From NCBI RefSeq assembly GCF_022814865.1, contig NZ_JAKVRD010000012.1, forward strand, positions 1 through 64,000: a DNA stretch of 64,000 bases, given 5' to 3'. Positions 50,861 to 58,761 of the stretch are shown here, piece after piece. The position numbers were made by a program, and so were the translations under genes. The notes beneath the pieces are model-generated. The model did no database searches. It was not told the DNA's origin and worked only from the letters and a program-made list of their open reading frames with translations. How positions within the stretch are numbered: the first letter of the stretch is position 1; each line of letters starts with the position of its first letter. Origin of the DNA: Shimia aestuarii (GTDB lineage Bacteria > Pseudomonadota > Alphaproteobacteria > Rhodobacterales > Rhodobacteraceae).

Positions 50861-51967
50861 ATGACACCTGAGACTGAAGCGGCACTGGCCGAGATCGTGA
50901 AAAGCGCGGAGGGGCCGTTGCGGATTGTCGGCGGTGGCACGCGGGATATTGGCGCGCCGGTCGTGGGCGAGGCGCTCTCGACGGCGGGGTTGAGTGGCGT
51001 GACGCTCTATGAGCCGGGCGCGCTCACGCTTGTGGCGCAGGCGGGGACGCCTGTGGCCGAGATTGAAGCGGTGCTTGCGGCGGAAGGCCAGCGCCTTGCG
51101 TTTGAGCCGATGGATCACCGTGCGCTTCTTGGCACCGACGGGACGCCGACGATTGGCGGGGTCGTGGCGGCGAATGTTTCGGGGCCGCGGCGAATCCAAG
51201 TTGGGGCGTGCCGGGATTCCCTTTTGGGTGTGCGGTTTGTCGATGGCATGGGGTGCGTGCTCAAGAACGGCGGGCGCGTGATGAAGAATGTGACGGGCTA
51301 TGACCTTGTGAAGCTCATGGCCGGGTCGTGGGGAACGCTTGGCGTGTTGAGCGAAGTATCTTTGAAGGTTCAGGCGGTGCCGGAGGCGGAGGCGACGCTT
51401 GTGGGGCGCGGGATGGAGGCCGGGGCGGCGGTCAAGGTGCTCTCTGCTGCGCTTGGGTCGCCTTATGATGTCAGCGGTGCGGCGGTCTCCGGCGATGCGG
51501 CATTGGTGCGGCTTGAGGGGCTTGGGGATTCTGTTTCCTACCGGGTGAAACGCCTCTTGGATGCCGCGTGCGCAGGCTGGGAGGTTGTTGAGGGCGAGGC
51601 AAGCGCGGCGCTTTGGCGGGATGTTCGCGATGTGACGTCCTTTGCCGGACGCGCAGGCACGGTCTGGCGCGTTTCGGTGAAGCCATCAGACGGCCCGGCG
51701 CTTGTCGCGGCGCTTGGCGGGCCGGAGGCAATCCTTGATTGGGGGGGTGGCCTTGTCTGGCTCTTGGTCGAAGAGGATGCGGCGGCACGGGTGCGGGCAG
51801 AGGTCGCGCGGCTTGGCGGTCATGCGACGCTTGTACGGGCGCCGGATGCGATCCGCGCGACGATCCCAGCATTTCAGCCGGAGGCGGCACCACTTGCGGC
51901 GATCAGTCGGGGCCTGCGCGAGAAGTTTGATCCGCGCGGCATTCTTAATCCGGGATTGATGGGGTAG
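50861..51967 (+). CDS. glcE: Glycolate oxidase subunit GlcE
   Basis: 368 aa. FAD-binding type shorter than GlcD: LRIVGGGTRDIG, LTLVAQAGTPVAEIEAVLA, GTDGTPTIGGVVAANVSGPRRIQVGACRDSLLGV, and NGGRVMKNVTGYDLVKLMAGSWGTLGVLSEVSLKV. C-terminal FDPRGILNPGLMG. Subunit of glycolate dehydrogenase. Between glcD and glcF with 4 bases to the latter. Confidence 0.95.
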   Translation: MTPETEAALAEIVKSAEGPLRIVGGGTRDIGAPVVGEALSTAGLSGVTLYEPGALTLVAQAGTPVAEIEAVLAAEGQRLAFEPMDHRALLGTDGTPTIGGVVAANVSGPRRIQVGACRDSLLGVRFVDGMGCVLKNGGRVMKNVTGYDLVKLMAGSWGTLGVLSEVSLKVQAVPEAEATLVGRGMEAGAAVKVLSAALGSPYDVSGAAVSGDAALVRLEGLGDSVSYRVKRLLDAACAGWEVVEGEASAALWRDVRDVTSFAGRAGTVWRVSVKPSDGPALVAALGGPEAILDWGGGLVWLLVEEDAAARVRAEVARLGGHATLVRAPDAIRATIPAFQPEAAPLAAISRGLREKFDPRGILNPGLMG

Positions 51968-51971
51968 GCAC

Positions 51972-53294
51972 ATGCAGACGCATTTCACCGAAGACCAGTT
52001 GAAAGACCCCGGTATCCAGCGGGCGAATGAAATCTTGCGCGCCTGTGTGCACTGCGGGTTCTGCACGGCGACCTGCCCGACCTATCAGGTTCTTGGCGAC
52101 GAGTTGGATAGCCCGCGGGGGCGCATCTACCAGATCAAGGATATGCTCGAGAACGAGCGAGTGCCGGACGAAAAGACCGTCTTGCATGTGGATCGGTGTC
52201 TGTCTTGCCTTGCCTGTATGACGACCTGTCCCTCGGGCGTGCATTACATGCATCTTGTCGATCATGCGCGGGAGTACATCGAGACCAATTACAAGCGGCC
52301 TTTCATGGATCGGGCCTTGCGTTGGGTTCTGGCGCGCATATTGCCTTATCCGACGCGGTTCCGGCTTGCGCTACTCGGGGCGAAAATCGGGCGGCCGTTC
52401 GCTTTCCTGATGCCGGATGCGCGGTTGCGTGCGATGCTTGAGATGGCGCCGAAGTCGATCCCGCCAGTGAGCCGCAATGACGACCCACAAAGCTTTGCGC
52501 CGGACACGCCAAAGAAAATGCGGGTGGCCTTGATGACGGGCTGTGCGCAGAAGGCGCTCAATACCGATATCAACGATGCCACGATCCGCCTTTTGAGGCG
52601 GCTTGGTTGCGAGGTCGTTGTTGCCGAGGGGGCGGGGTGTTGTGGGGCGCTCACACATCACATGGGCAAGGCGAAGGAAAGCCATGCCACGGCGGCGAAG
52701 AATATTCGCGCCTGGGCACGAGAGATGGATGGCGAGGGGCTTGATGCGATTGTCATCAATACCTCGGGCTGTGGCACGACGGTCAAGGACTATGGGCATA
52801 TGTTCCGCAACGAGGCGCTTGCGGAGGATGCCAAGCGGGTCAGCGACATCGCGATGGACGTCTCAGAGGTCTTGATGAAGCTCGACCTGCCGGAAGGAGC
52901 GGACAAGGAGACGGTTGTCGCCTATCACGCGGCCTGTTCGTTGCAGCATGGACAGCAGATCAAGACCTATCCCAAGGATCTCTTGAAACGCGCCGGGTTT
53001 ACCGTTGTGGAGCCGGCAGATAGCCATCTCTGCTGTGGGTCGGCGGGGACATATAACCTCATGCAGCCGGAAATCTCGGGTAAGCTCAAGGCGCGCAAAG
53101 TGCGCACGCTCGAGGCTAAGAAACCGGATATCATCGCGGCGGGGAATATCGGATGTATGGTACAGATCGGATCCGGTACGGAGATTCCCATTGTCCATAC
53201 GGTTGAACTTCTCGACTGGGCGACGGGCGGGCCTCAACCTGCGGCGCTCACTGAGCCGGGCAAACGCGCCCCACAGGTGCCGATCCTGCGGTAG
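51972..53294 (+). CDS. glcF: Glycolate oxidase iron-sulfur subunit GlcF
   Basis: 440 aa. Two [4Fe-4S] motifs, CVHCGFCTATCPTY (near 24) and CLSCLACMTTCPSGVHY (near 76), plus two CCG-domains (GAGCCGALTHH and SHLCCGSAGTYN). Passes electrons from GlcDE to the quinone pool. Confidence 0.97.
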   Translation: MQTHFTEDQLKDPGIQRANEILRACVHCGFCTATCPTYQVLGDELDSPRGRIYQIKDMLENERVPDEKTVLHVDRCLSCLACMTTCPSGVHYMHLVDHAREYIETNYKRPFMDRALRWVLARILPYPTRFRLALLGAKIGRPFAFLMPDARLRAMLEMAPKSIPPVSRNDDPQSFAPDTPKKMRVALMTGCAQKALNTDINDATIRLLRRLGCEVVVAEGAGCCGALTHHMGKAKESHATAAKNIRAWAREMDGEGLDAIVINTSGCGTTVKDYGHMFRNEALAEDAKRVSDIAMDVSEVLMKLDLPEGADKETVVAYHAACSLQHGQQIKTYPKDLLKRAGFTVVEPADSHLCCGSAGTYNLMQPEISGKLKARKVRTLEAKKPDIIAAGNIGCMVQIGSGTEIPIVHTVELLDWATGGPQPAALTEPGKRAPQVPILR

Positions 53295-53346
53295 TCGCGA
53301 TCCTGCCCCAGTTTCGCCTTTTCGGTTCGGTATCAAGGGGCGACAC

Positions 53347-54126
53347 ATGATGGGGAGCCAAATGCGGCAGGTCGGATTATTGCTTGTGCTTATGCTTGGC
53401 ATCGCGCGGGGCGCGGTGGCGGGGGATTCCGCAGTGTCGCGGCTTGAGAGCGGCGATGCGGTGCGCGGATGGGAGGCTGTCGGGCGGCTCGAGATTGGCG
53501 GCAAGGGGTTCTGCACAGGGGCGCTTATTGCGCCGGATCTTGTTCTGACGGCGGCGCATTGTCTTTTTGACAAGGTGAGCCGGAAACGGATCGGGGCCGG
53601 GAAGATCGAGTTCCGCGCCGGATGGCGCAACGGGCGCGCGGCGGCCTATCGTTCGGTTCGGCAGGCGGTTGTGCATCCTGAATATCGCTATGATGACGAG
53701 AAAAGCGCCCGGCAAGTGGGGCGCGATCTTGCGCTTCTGCGGCTGCACCATCCGGTGCGCAATCCCAAGATGCAGCCCTTTGAGGTTGGTCCGGCAATGC
53801 GGCCTGGCGCTAAGGTTGGCGTTGTGTCCTACGCGCGCGACCGGGACGACGTGCCCGCGCTTCAGGAGAGCTGCGAAGTGATCGGGCGGCAACAGGGGGT
53901 CTATGCCACGAGTTGTCGCGTTGATTTCGGAAGCAGCGGCGCGCCAGTGTTCAGCTTTGAGGGCGGTACGCCGAAGCTTATCTCTGTGATCTCGGCCAAG
54001 AGCCGGCTTGGCGCGCGGGATGTGGCGCTTGGCGTGGCGCTGGATCGACGTCTGCAGCGGCTCATCGCGGCGCTCGATGCCGAGGGCGACCGGGGTGCGA
54101 CCGGGGCAAAATTCCTGAGGCCATGA
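53347..54126 (+). CDS. Trypsin-like serine protease, first of a tandem pair
   Basis: 259 aa from ATG 53347 with AAGGGG upstream. Signal peptide (VGLLLVLMLGIARGAVA), then the triad His71 (LTAAHC), Asp127 (RDLALLRL) and Ser197 (GSSGAPV), in the order of chymotrypsin-fold proteases. Cys pairs suggest disulfides. It ends in GATGAKFLRP; its neighbour ends in a nearly identical motif. Overlaps the next gene by 4 bases. Target unknown, periplasmic or secreted. Confidence 0.88.
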   Translation: MMGSQMRQVGLLLVLMLGIARGAVAGDSAVSRLESGDAVRGWEAVGRLEIGGKGFCTGALIAPDLVLTAAHCLFDKVSRKRIGAGKIEFRAGWRNGRAAAYRSVRQAVVHPEYRYDDEKSARQVGRDLALLRLHHPVRNPKMQPFEVGPAMRPGAKVGVVSYARDRDDVPALQESCEVIGRQQGVYATSCRVDFGSSGAPVFSFEGGTPKLISVISAKSRLGARDVALGVALDRRLQRLIAALDAEGDRGATGAKFLRP

Positions 54127-54941
54127 GGATATGGTTTGTCATAGGTGCGGCGTGTGTCGCGGCGATGCCCGCGTTTGGGGAGGAAGGTTTGCGCGCGCTG
54201 CGTAGCCGAGGTGAGTTGATCGGCTGGGAGGCCGTGGGCCGCGTGGCGCTTGCGGGGAAGGGTTATTGCACCGGGGTGCTCATTTCGAGCGAACTTGTTC
54301 TGACGGCGGCGCATTGTGTCTATGACGAAGAGGGACAGGCGATCCCGCCGGAGCGCATCCGGTTCGAGGCGGGCTATGTGTCGGGGTCTGCTCTTGCCGA
54401 GAGGAAAGTGGACCGGGTCGTTGCAGAAGAGGGGTTCGTGCCTAGCCGGGATGGGCGGATCGCGACCGCAATGATGCGGCACGACATTGCGCTTCTAAGG
54501 CTCGCCTTTCCGATCACGATCAGTGAGGCGAATCCTTTTGCGCTCTATGATGAACCCCAGGCGGGGGACCGCGTTTCAGTTCTCAGCTATGGCAAGGGAC
54601 GCAGCGAGCATCTTTCCTGGCAGCGCGACTGCGCGATCCTTGAGCGGGGACGCGGTTTGATGAGCTTTGACTGCGATGTCACGTTCGGATCGTCTGGGGC
54701 GCCGGTCTTCGCGCGCTATGGGAACCGGGTGCGAATCCTGTCGCTCGTGTCGGCCATGGGGCGCGATAGGGAAGGGCGCAAAGTAGGCTATGGGATGGAA
54801 CTCCCCCAGATCGTGGCCCGGCTCAAGGCGCGGATGCGCGGGCAGGGGCTTGCTACGGTGAAGGGCACAGACGGCGCGCGACGGGTCATGGTGGGCGGTG
54901 CGCGCAAGGCCTCGGGGGCAAAGTTTCTTCGGGTCGATTGA
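54123..54941 (+). CDS. Trypsin-like serine protease, second of a tandem pair
   Basis: 272 aa. Signal peptide (IWFVIGAACVAAMPAFG), catalytic His64 (LTAAHC), Asp121 (HDIALLRL) and Ser191 (GSSGAPV). Shares with the upstream gene the IGWEAVGRVALAGKGYCTGVLISSELVLTAAHC block and the terminal SGAKFLR motif, so the pair arose by duplication. ATGA overlap. Confidence 0.88.
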   Translation: MRIWFVIGAACVAAMPAFGEEGLRALRSRGELIGWEAVGRVALAGKGYCTGVLISSELVLTAAHCVYDEEGQAIPPERIRFEAGYVSGSALAERKVDRVVAEEGFVPSRDGRIATAMMRHDIALLRLAFPITISEANPFALYDEPQAGDRVSVLSYGKGRSEHLSWQRDCAILERGRGLMSFDCDVTFGSSGAPVFARYGNRVRILSLVSAMGRDREGRKVGYGMELPQIVARLKARMRGQGLATVKGTDGARRVMVGGARKASGAKFLRVD

Positions 54942-54944
54942 TCC

Positions 54945-54973
54945 CTTGAAAAGCCGCCTCGGTGCACACATCT
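54945..54973 (+). promoter_or_regulatory. RpoH-type heat-shock promoter for hsp20
   Basis: CTTGAAA (54945-54951), 15 bases, CACATCT (54967-54973), close to the RpoH pattern CTTGAAA-N13-17-CCCATNT. Start of transcription would lie about 90 bases before the hsp20 ATG. Confidence 0.55.
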
Positions 54974-55070
54974 CTTGGGAAGCGGGACGCCTAGACAGGG
55001 TTCCGTGTCACCAAACGCCTGTCCCGATGGGAAGGCCAAACCATAGTTGTCGCTCAAAGGAGGATGACAC

Positions 55071-55538
55071 ATGCGTCACTTTGATTTCGCACCGCTTTAC
55101 CGCTCGTCGGTCGGTTTCGACCAGCTTGCCAGCCTGATGGATCGTGCCCTGTCGACCGAGGCAGGACAGCCGAGCTACCCCCCCTATAACATCGAGAAAA
55201 CCGCTGAAGATGCCTATCGCATCTCGATTGCCGTTGCCGGGTTCGGCGCGGATGACCTTGGCATCGAAGTCAAGGAAAACGCGCTTGTCGTGACCGCGCG
55301 CAAGGCGGAAGAGGATGATGCCAGAACCTATCTTCATCGCGGTATCGCCACCCGCGCATTTGAGCGCCGGTTCCATCTTGCAGACCATGTGCGCGTGATT
55401 GGTGCGCGCCATGAGGATGGGATGCTTCATATCGACCTCGAGCGCGAGATTCCCGAAGCGCTCAAGCCGCGCCGCATTGCGATTGCGAACGGCAAGGAGG
55501 TCGAGAAGGACGTGGTTGACGCGAAAGCCGTCAACTAA
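55071..55538 (+). CDS. Hsp20/alpha-crystallin family chaperone
   Basis: 155 aa. FDFAPLYRSSVGFDQLASLMD at the N terminus, YPPYNIEKTAEDAYRISIAVAGF, the crystallin-domain DLGIEVKENALVVTARK and HRGIATRAFERRFHLADHV, with the IPEAL motif near the C terminus. An IbpA-like ATP-independent holdase. AAAGGAGG gives strong translation; the CTTGAAA promoter at 54945 suggests heat induction. Confidence 0.96.
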   Translation: MRHFDFAPLYRSSVGFDQLASLMDRALSTEAGQPSYPPYNIEKTAEDAYRISIAVAGFGADDLGIEVKENALVVTARKAEEDDARTYLHRGIATRAFERRFHLADHVRVIGARHEDGMLHIDLEREIPEALKPRRIAIANGKEVEKDVVDAKAVN

Positions 55539-55570
55539 GCCTGCATCCGGTTTTCCAATTCCCGGACGAG

Positions 55571-55602
55571 ACCCCCGGTTGCGCCGCAGCCGGGGGTTTT
55601 TT
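55571..55602 (+). terminator. Rho-independent terminator of hsp20
   Basis: ACCCCCGGTTGC ... GCAGCCGGGGGT stem followed by six T, 33 bases after the stop codon. Confidence 0.92.
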
Positions 55603-55634
55603 GTCGGAGCGCGCGTGCCGCGCGCGCAGGTTTC

Positions 55635-55703
55635 GCACGCCCCTTTCAGGGCGTGCAGTTGCGAGGCTCTGCCTCGCGCTCCGGAGTATTTATACAAAGG
55701 TGA
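55635..55703 (+). repeat. Composite intergenic element, copy 3
   Basis: Palindromes GCACGCCC/GGGCGTGC (55635-55656) and GCGAGGC/GCCTCGC (55661-55677), followed by CTCCGGAGTATTTATAC and AAAGGTGAAG. Same arrangement as at 49202 and 50802. Lies between the hsp20 terminator and the end of the convergent VWA gene. Confidence 0.6.
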
Positions 55704-55706
55704 AGA

Positions 55707-57557
55707 TCAATCGCGGTCCGCGAGGCTTTGGGCGAGGCGCATCAGGCGCACGGCCTCGGTGCGATAGCCGAAAGGATCGTCGCCACGATGTTCTGTGGCG
55801 AGCGCGATGGCCTCGTCCCAGCCCCAGTCGCCAAGATAGCGCGCATCGGTCAGAAGCTGGCCGAACCCGGCGATGGCGGCAGCGAACTGTGCGTCTGTGT
55901 CGTCTTTGAGATCAGCGGTGATCGGTGTTTCGATCAGCTGGCTCGTGGATGCGCCGGGGGCTTTGTAGCGCAGTTTGAGGAACCCCAGTTCATCGGAAAC
56001 CGAGGATTCGGGAGCCGTGCCATAGCGCAGCGGATCGGTTTGCCGCGCCGGGGAGCCAGTTGGGGTCAGTTCGTAGAGCGCGGTCACGGCATGGCCCGCG
56101 CCGATTTCGCCCGCATCGACCTTGTCGTTGTTGAAGTCTTCGCGGTTCAATTGGCGTGTCTCGTAGCCGATCAGACGGTACTCGGCGATGGTTGCGGGGT
56201 TGAACTCTACCTGAATTTTCACGTCGTCGGCGATGGGGAAGAGCGTGCCTGTGAGTTGGTCGACAAGAACTTTGCGGGCTTCGTGCAGTGTATCGATATA
56301 GGCGGCCTGTCCGTTACCTGTCTGGGCGAGGGCCTGCATCGTGGCGTCATCGAGATTGCCGCGCCCGAAGCCGAGGACGGAGAGGTAGGTGCCGCTCTCG
56401 CGTTTCTTGGCGATGTAGTCTTTGAGGGCGTCCGGGTCGGAGAGGCCGACATTGAAATCACCATCGGTGGCGAGGATCACGCGGGAGATCTCTTCGCCGT
56501 CTTGCATCGCTTCGGCAGTGGCATAGGCCTGCTGCAGTCCGGCCTGTCCGGCGGTGGAGCCGCCAGCCGTCAGCCGGTCGAGCGCGGCGAGGATCGTGGT
56601 GCGGTCGCTGGCAGGTGTCGGATCGAGGACACGTCCGGCAGAGCCTGCGTAGGTCACAATGGCGACGCTATCCTCGGGGCGCAGTTCGGAGAGCATCAGT
56701 GAGAAGCTCTGTTTCAGGAGGGGTAGTTTGTTGGCCGCGTCCATTGACCCGGAGGTGTCGATGAGGAAGACGAGGTTCAGGGGCGGGCGCGCGGCGATGT
56801 CCGGCAGGCGCCCCTGAAGCGCGATGCGCAGGAGACGGGTATCCGGGTTCCACGGGGTCACCATCGTAGCGAGATGCGTTGCGAAGGGGGTGTCGCCGGC
56901 GGGTGCGGCGTAGTCATAGGGGAAATAGTTCACCATTTCCTCGATCCGCACCGCGTCTTTCGGCGGCAACGTGCCGGTCTCAAGCGAGTTGCGCAGGACC
57001 GCGTAAGAGGCGGTGTCGACATCGACCGAGAAGGTCGAGACGGGGCTTTCCGCCGTGACCTTGAGCGGGTTCGGATCGGTCTCTGGGTAGGCTTCGGAAT
57101 CGGAGAGCGGCGGCATCGGGCGGATTTCGGGCGCGCTGAGGCCAGTGGCAAAGCGTTGCGGCGCGGATTTTGCCATGGGGGCGATGGAGGGCTCGACAAG
57201 GGGCGCTTCCATTTCCTCGATAGCGACGGCGTCGTCTTTGGCCGTGTCGCGCAGTTTGAGCGGGGCGGGGGGCTCTTGCAGGACGGGCAGGACAAGCACA
57301 AGGCCAACCGCGGCAAGAGCCGTGGAGGCGGCGAGGGCACCTTTGGCGGGAATGGATTTCAACATGGTCATTACTCCTCTGAACAGGCCCGGTTTGCGGG
57401 CATCAGAGGTAGGACGTGCGTCATCCGCCGATCCTTGGAGGCGGTCGAAATTTTCTTGGGCAAGGGCGATGTTTTCGGCGCGTTTCCTGGCGTCGGGGGA
57501 AGGCGTTGCGGCGCGCATCGCGTGTTTCAGGTCGTTGAAGTCGAGGTCGTCGCTCAT
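55707..57557 (-). CDS. VWA-domain transmembrane protein (YfbK-like, DUF3520)
   Basis: 616 aa. Residues 1-70 are cytoplasmic and charged, one membrane helix (about 72-92, AALAASTALAAVGLVLVLPVL), then VTAESPVSTFSVDVDTASYAVLRN (YfbK N-terminal domain), a von Willebrand A domain with MIDAS motif LVFLIDTSGSMDAANK, GGSTAGQAGL and ATDGDFNVG, and a C-terminal DUF3520 region. Its start overlaps the ECF sigma gene (ATGA). That coupling, plus the N-terminal cytoplasmic segment, makes a sigma-regulating role plausible. Confidence 0.88.
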   Translation of the reverse strand: MSDDLDFNDLKHAMRAATPSPDARKRAENIALAQENFDRLQGSADDARPTSDARKPGLFRGVMTMLKSIPAKGALAASTALAAVGLVLVLPVLQEPPAPLKLRDTAKDDAVAIEEMEAPLVEPSIAPMAKSAPQRFATGLSAPEIRPMPPLSDSEAYPETDPNPLKVTAESPVSTFSVDVDTASYAVLRNSLETGTLPPKDAVRIEEMVNYFPYDYAAPAGDTPFATHLATMVTPWNPDTRLLRIALQGRLPDIAARPPLNLVFLIDTSGSMDAANKLPLLKQSFSLMLSELRPEDSVAIVTYAGSAGRVLDPTPASDRTTILAALDRLTAGGSTAGQAGLQQAYATAEAMQDGEEISRVILATDGDFNVGLSDPDALKDYIAKKRESGTYLSVLGFGRGNLDDATMQALAQTGNGQAAYIDTLHEARKVLVDQLTGTLFPIADDVKIQVEFNPATIAEYRLIGYETRQLNREDFNNDKVDAGEIGAGHAVTALYELTPTGSPARQTDPLRYGTAPESSVSDELGFLKLRYKAPGASTSQLIETPITADLKDDTDAQFAAAIAGFGQLLTDARYLGDWGWDEAIALATEHRGDDPFGYRTEAVRLMRLAQSLADRD

Positions 57558-58099
57558 GCGGTGTCCTCCTTTTCTTTCAGGGCGCGCAGGTGTTTGCGGG
57601 CTTGCGAGAGGCGCCAGCTTACGGTGCCTTCGGAGATGTTGAGAACCTCGGCAGCCTCAGCATGGGTCAGGTCATCAAGGATCAGGGCGAGCGTGTCGCG
57701 CAGGTCGGGAGACAGGGCGCGCATCGCTTCGGTGAGCCAGTCGATCCGGGCGTCGGTTTCAGCGTTGGCGGCTTGCCGGGCGATCTCCCAGTCGCCCCAT
57801 CCTTCAGCGGCGCGGCTATGGGCTTCTTGGCGTCGGCGACGATCATGGGCGGCGTTGAGCACGACGCGGTAAAGCCATGTCGTAAACCGTGCGCGCGCTT
57901 CGAAGCGCAGGAGTTTTGACGGTAGCGCTGCGCAGATGTCCTGGGTTAGGTCTTCGGCTTCGGTGCGCCCTCCGGTGAGGCGAAACGCGAACGCGAAGAC
58001 ACGATCGTAGTGGCGTTCCAGAAGATCCGAGAACGCCGCTTTGTCACCATGTGCCGCCGCTTCGGCGAGGGCTTCGTCGGAGAGGTTCATAAGCATCAC
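57554..58099 (-). CDS. ECF sigma factor paired with the VWA protein
   Basis: 181 aa. Region 2 (HYDRVFAFAFRLTGGRTEAEDLTQDICAALPSKLLRFEARARFTTWLYRVVLNAAHDRRRR) and region 4 (LSPDLRDTLALILDDLTHAEAAEVLNISEGTVSWRLSQARKHLRAL) are clear. An extra N-terminal MML may not be translated since ATG at the MNLSDEAL start is also possible. Followed by the VWA membrane protein. No ChrR-like anti-sigma factor nearby. Confidence 0.93.
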   Translation of the reverse strand: MMLMNLSDEALAEAAAHGDKAAFSDLLERHYDRVFAFAFRLTGGRTEAEDLTQDICAALPSKLLRFEARARFTTWLYRVVLNAAHDRRRRQEAHSRAAEGWGDWEIARQAANAETDARIDWLTEAMRALSPDLRDTLALILDDLTHAEAAEVLNISEGTVSWRLSQARKHLRALKEKEDTA

Positions 58100-58251
58100 A
58101 TTGAGTATGACGCATGGCGCAGGTCAATCCTTGGAAAGAATCTCAAAAGCTGAAGAACAGCTTTTCGGCTTTCTTCTTGGTAGATTGCGGTTTCCCGATC
58201 TAGTCTTGGCGCTAACTTATTGAGAAATTTCTTTCTGAAGGACGCATTTCC

Positions 58252-58725
58252 ATGGTGGAGCATGAGTATCTGGAGCAGTTCGGGCTGCATATCGTGCGGG
58301 CGCGTGACCCCTTCACCCTTGAGCAGCTCTTTCGTCTCATCGTTGAAGAGTATGGCGCGGAAGAGGCCAAGGGGATCGGCCGTCCAGTGCTCTTCGATCT
58401 GCGGGAGGTGGATGTCAGCCAGATTTCCTCTGCAGATATCCGGCGCCACATGATGAAGAAGTCCGTTCTCGATGAGAGCGTGACGCACGTGACTGTGGCG
58501 TATCTTGTTGAGGGGCTTTCGTCGCAGGCGGCGGTGCGTATGGCCAACACCTACTCTGAGCTTTCGGGGCTGTCGGGGGAAACGCAGAGCCTTGTGACCG
58601 AAGACCTTGGGGTGGCGGTCGATTTTCTTGCTGAGGCCGTTGGGCTTAGTCAGGCGGAGACGGCCTTGTTAGAGACACATCTTGCGCCGATGGCGGTTGC
58701 TTTGTTTCCCCGCGGATCTGCCTAA
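58252..58725 (+). CDS. Hypothetical protein
   Basis: 157 aa, no family recognised. Predicted alternating strands and helices without a signal peptide or membrane segment; acidic, with FDLREVDVSQISSADIRRHMMKKSVLDESV and SLVTEDLGVAVDFLAEAVGL as candidate conserved blocks. The layout of a strand ending in FDLREVD then a helix recalls STAS-like or SpoIIAA-like folds, but this is a guess. Divergent from the ECF sigma gene. Confidence 0.6.
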   Translation: MVEHEYLEQFGLHIVRARDPFTLEQLFRLIVEEYGAEEAKGIGRPVLFDLREVDVSQISSADIRRHMMKKSVLDESVTHVTVAYLVEGLSSQAAVRMANTYSELSGLSGETQSLVTEDLGVAVDFLAEAVGLSQAETALLETHLAPMAVALFPRGSA

Positions 58726-58761
58726 GGCCGGCCCGCGGGGAGAAGGTTCGCACGCGCGGGA

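Noticed and set aside
49324-50940. 538-codon minus-strand open frame
   Set aside because: Antisense to glcD, which has all expected GlcD motifs. The antisense product is Arg/His-rich without any domain.
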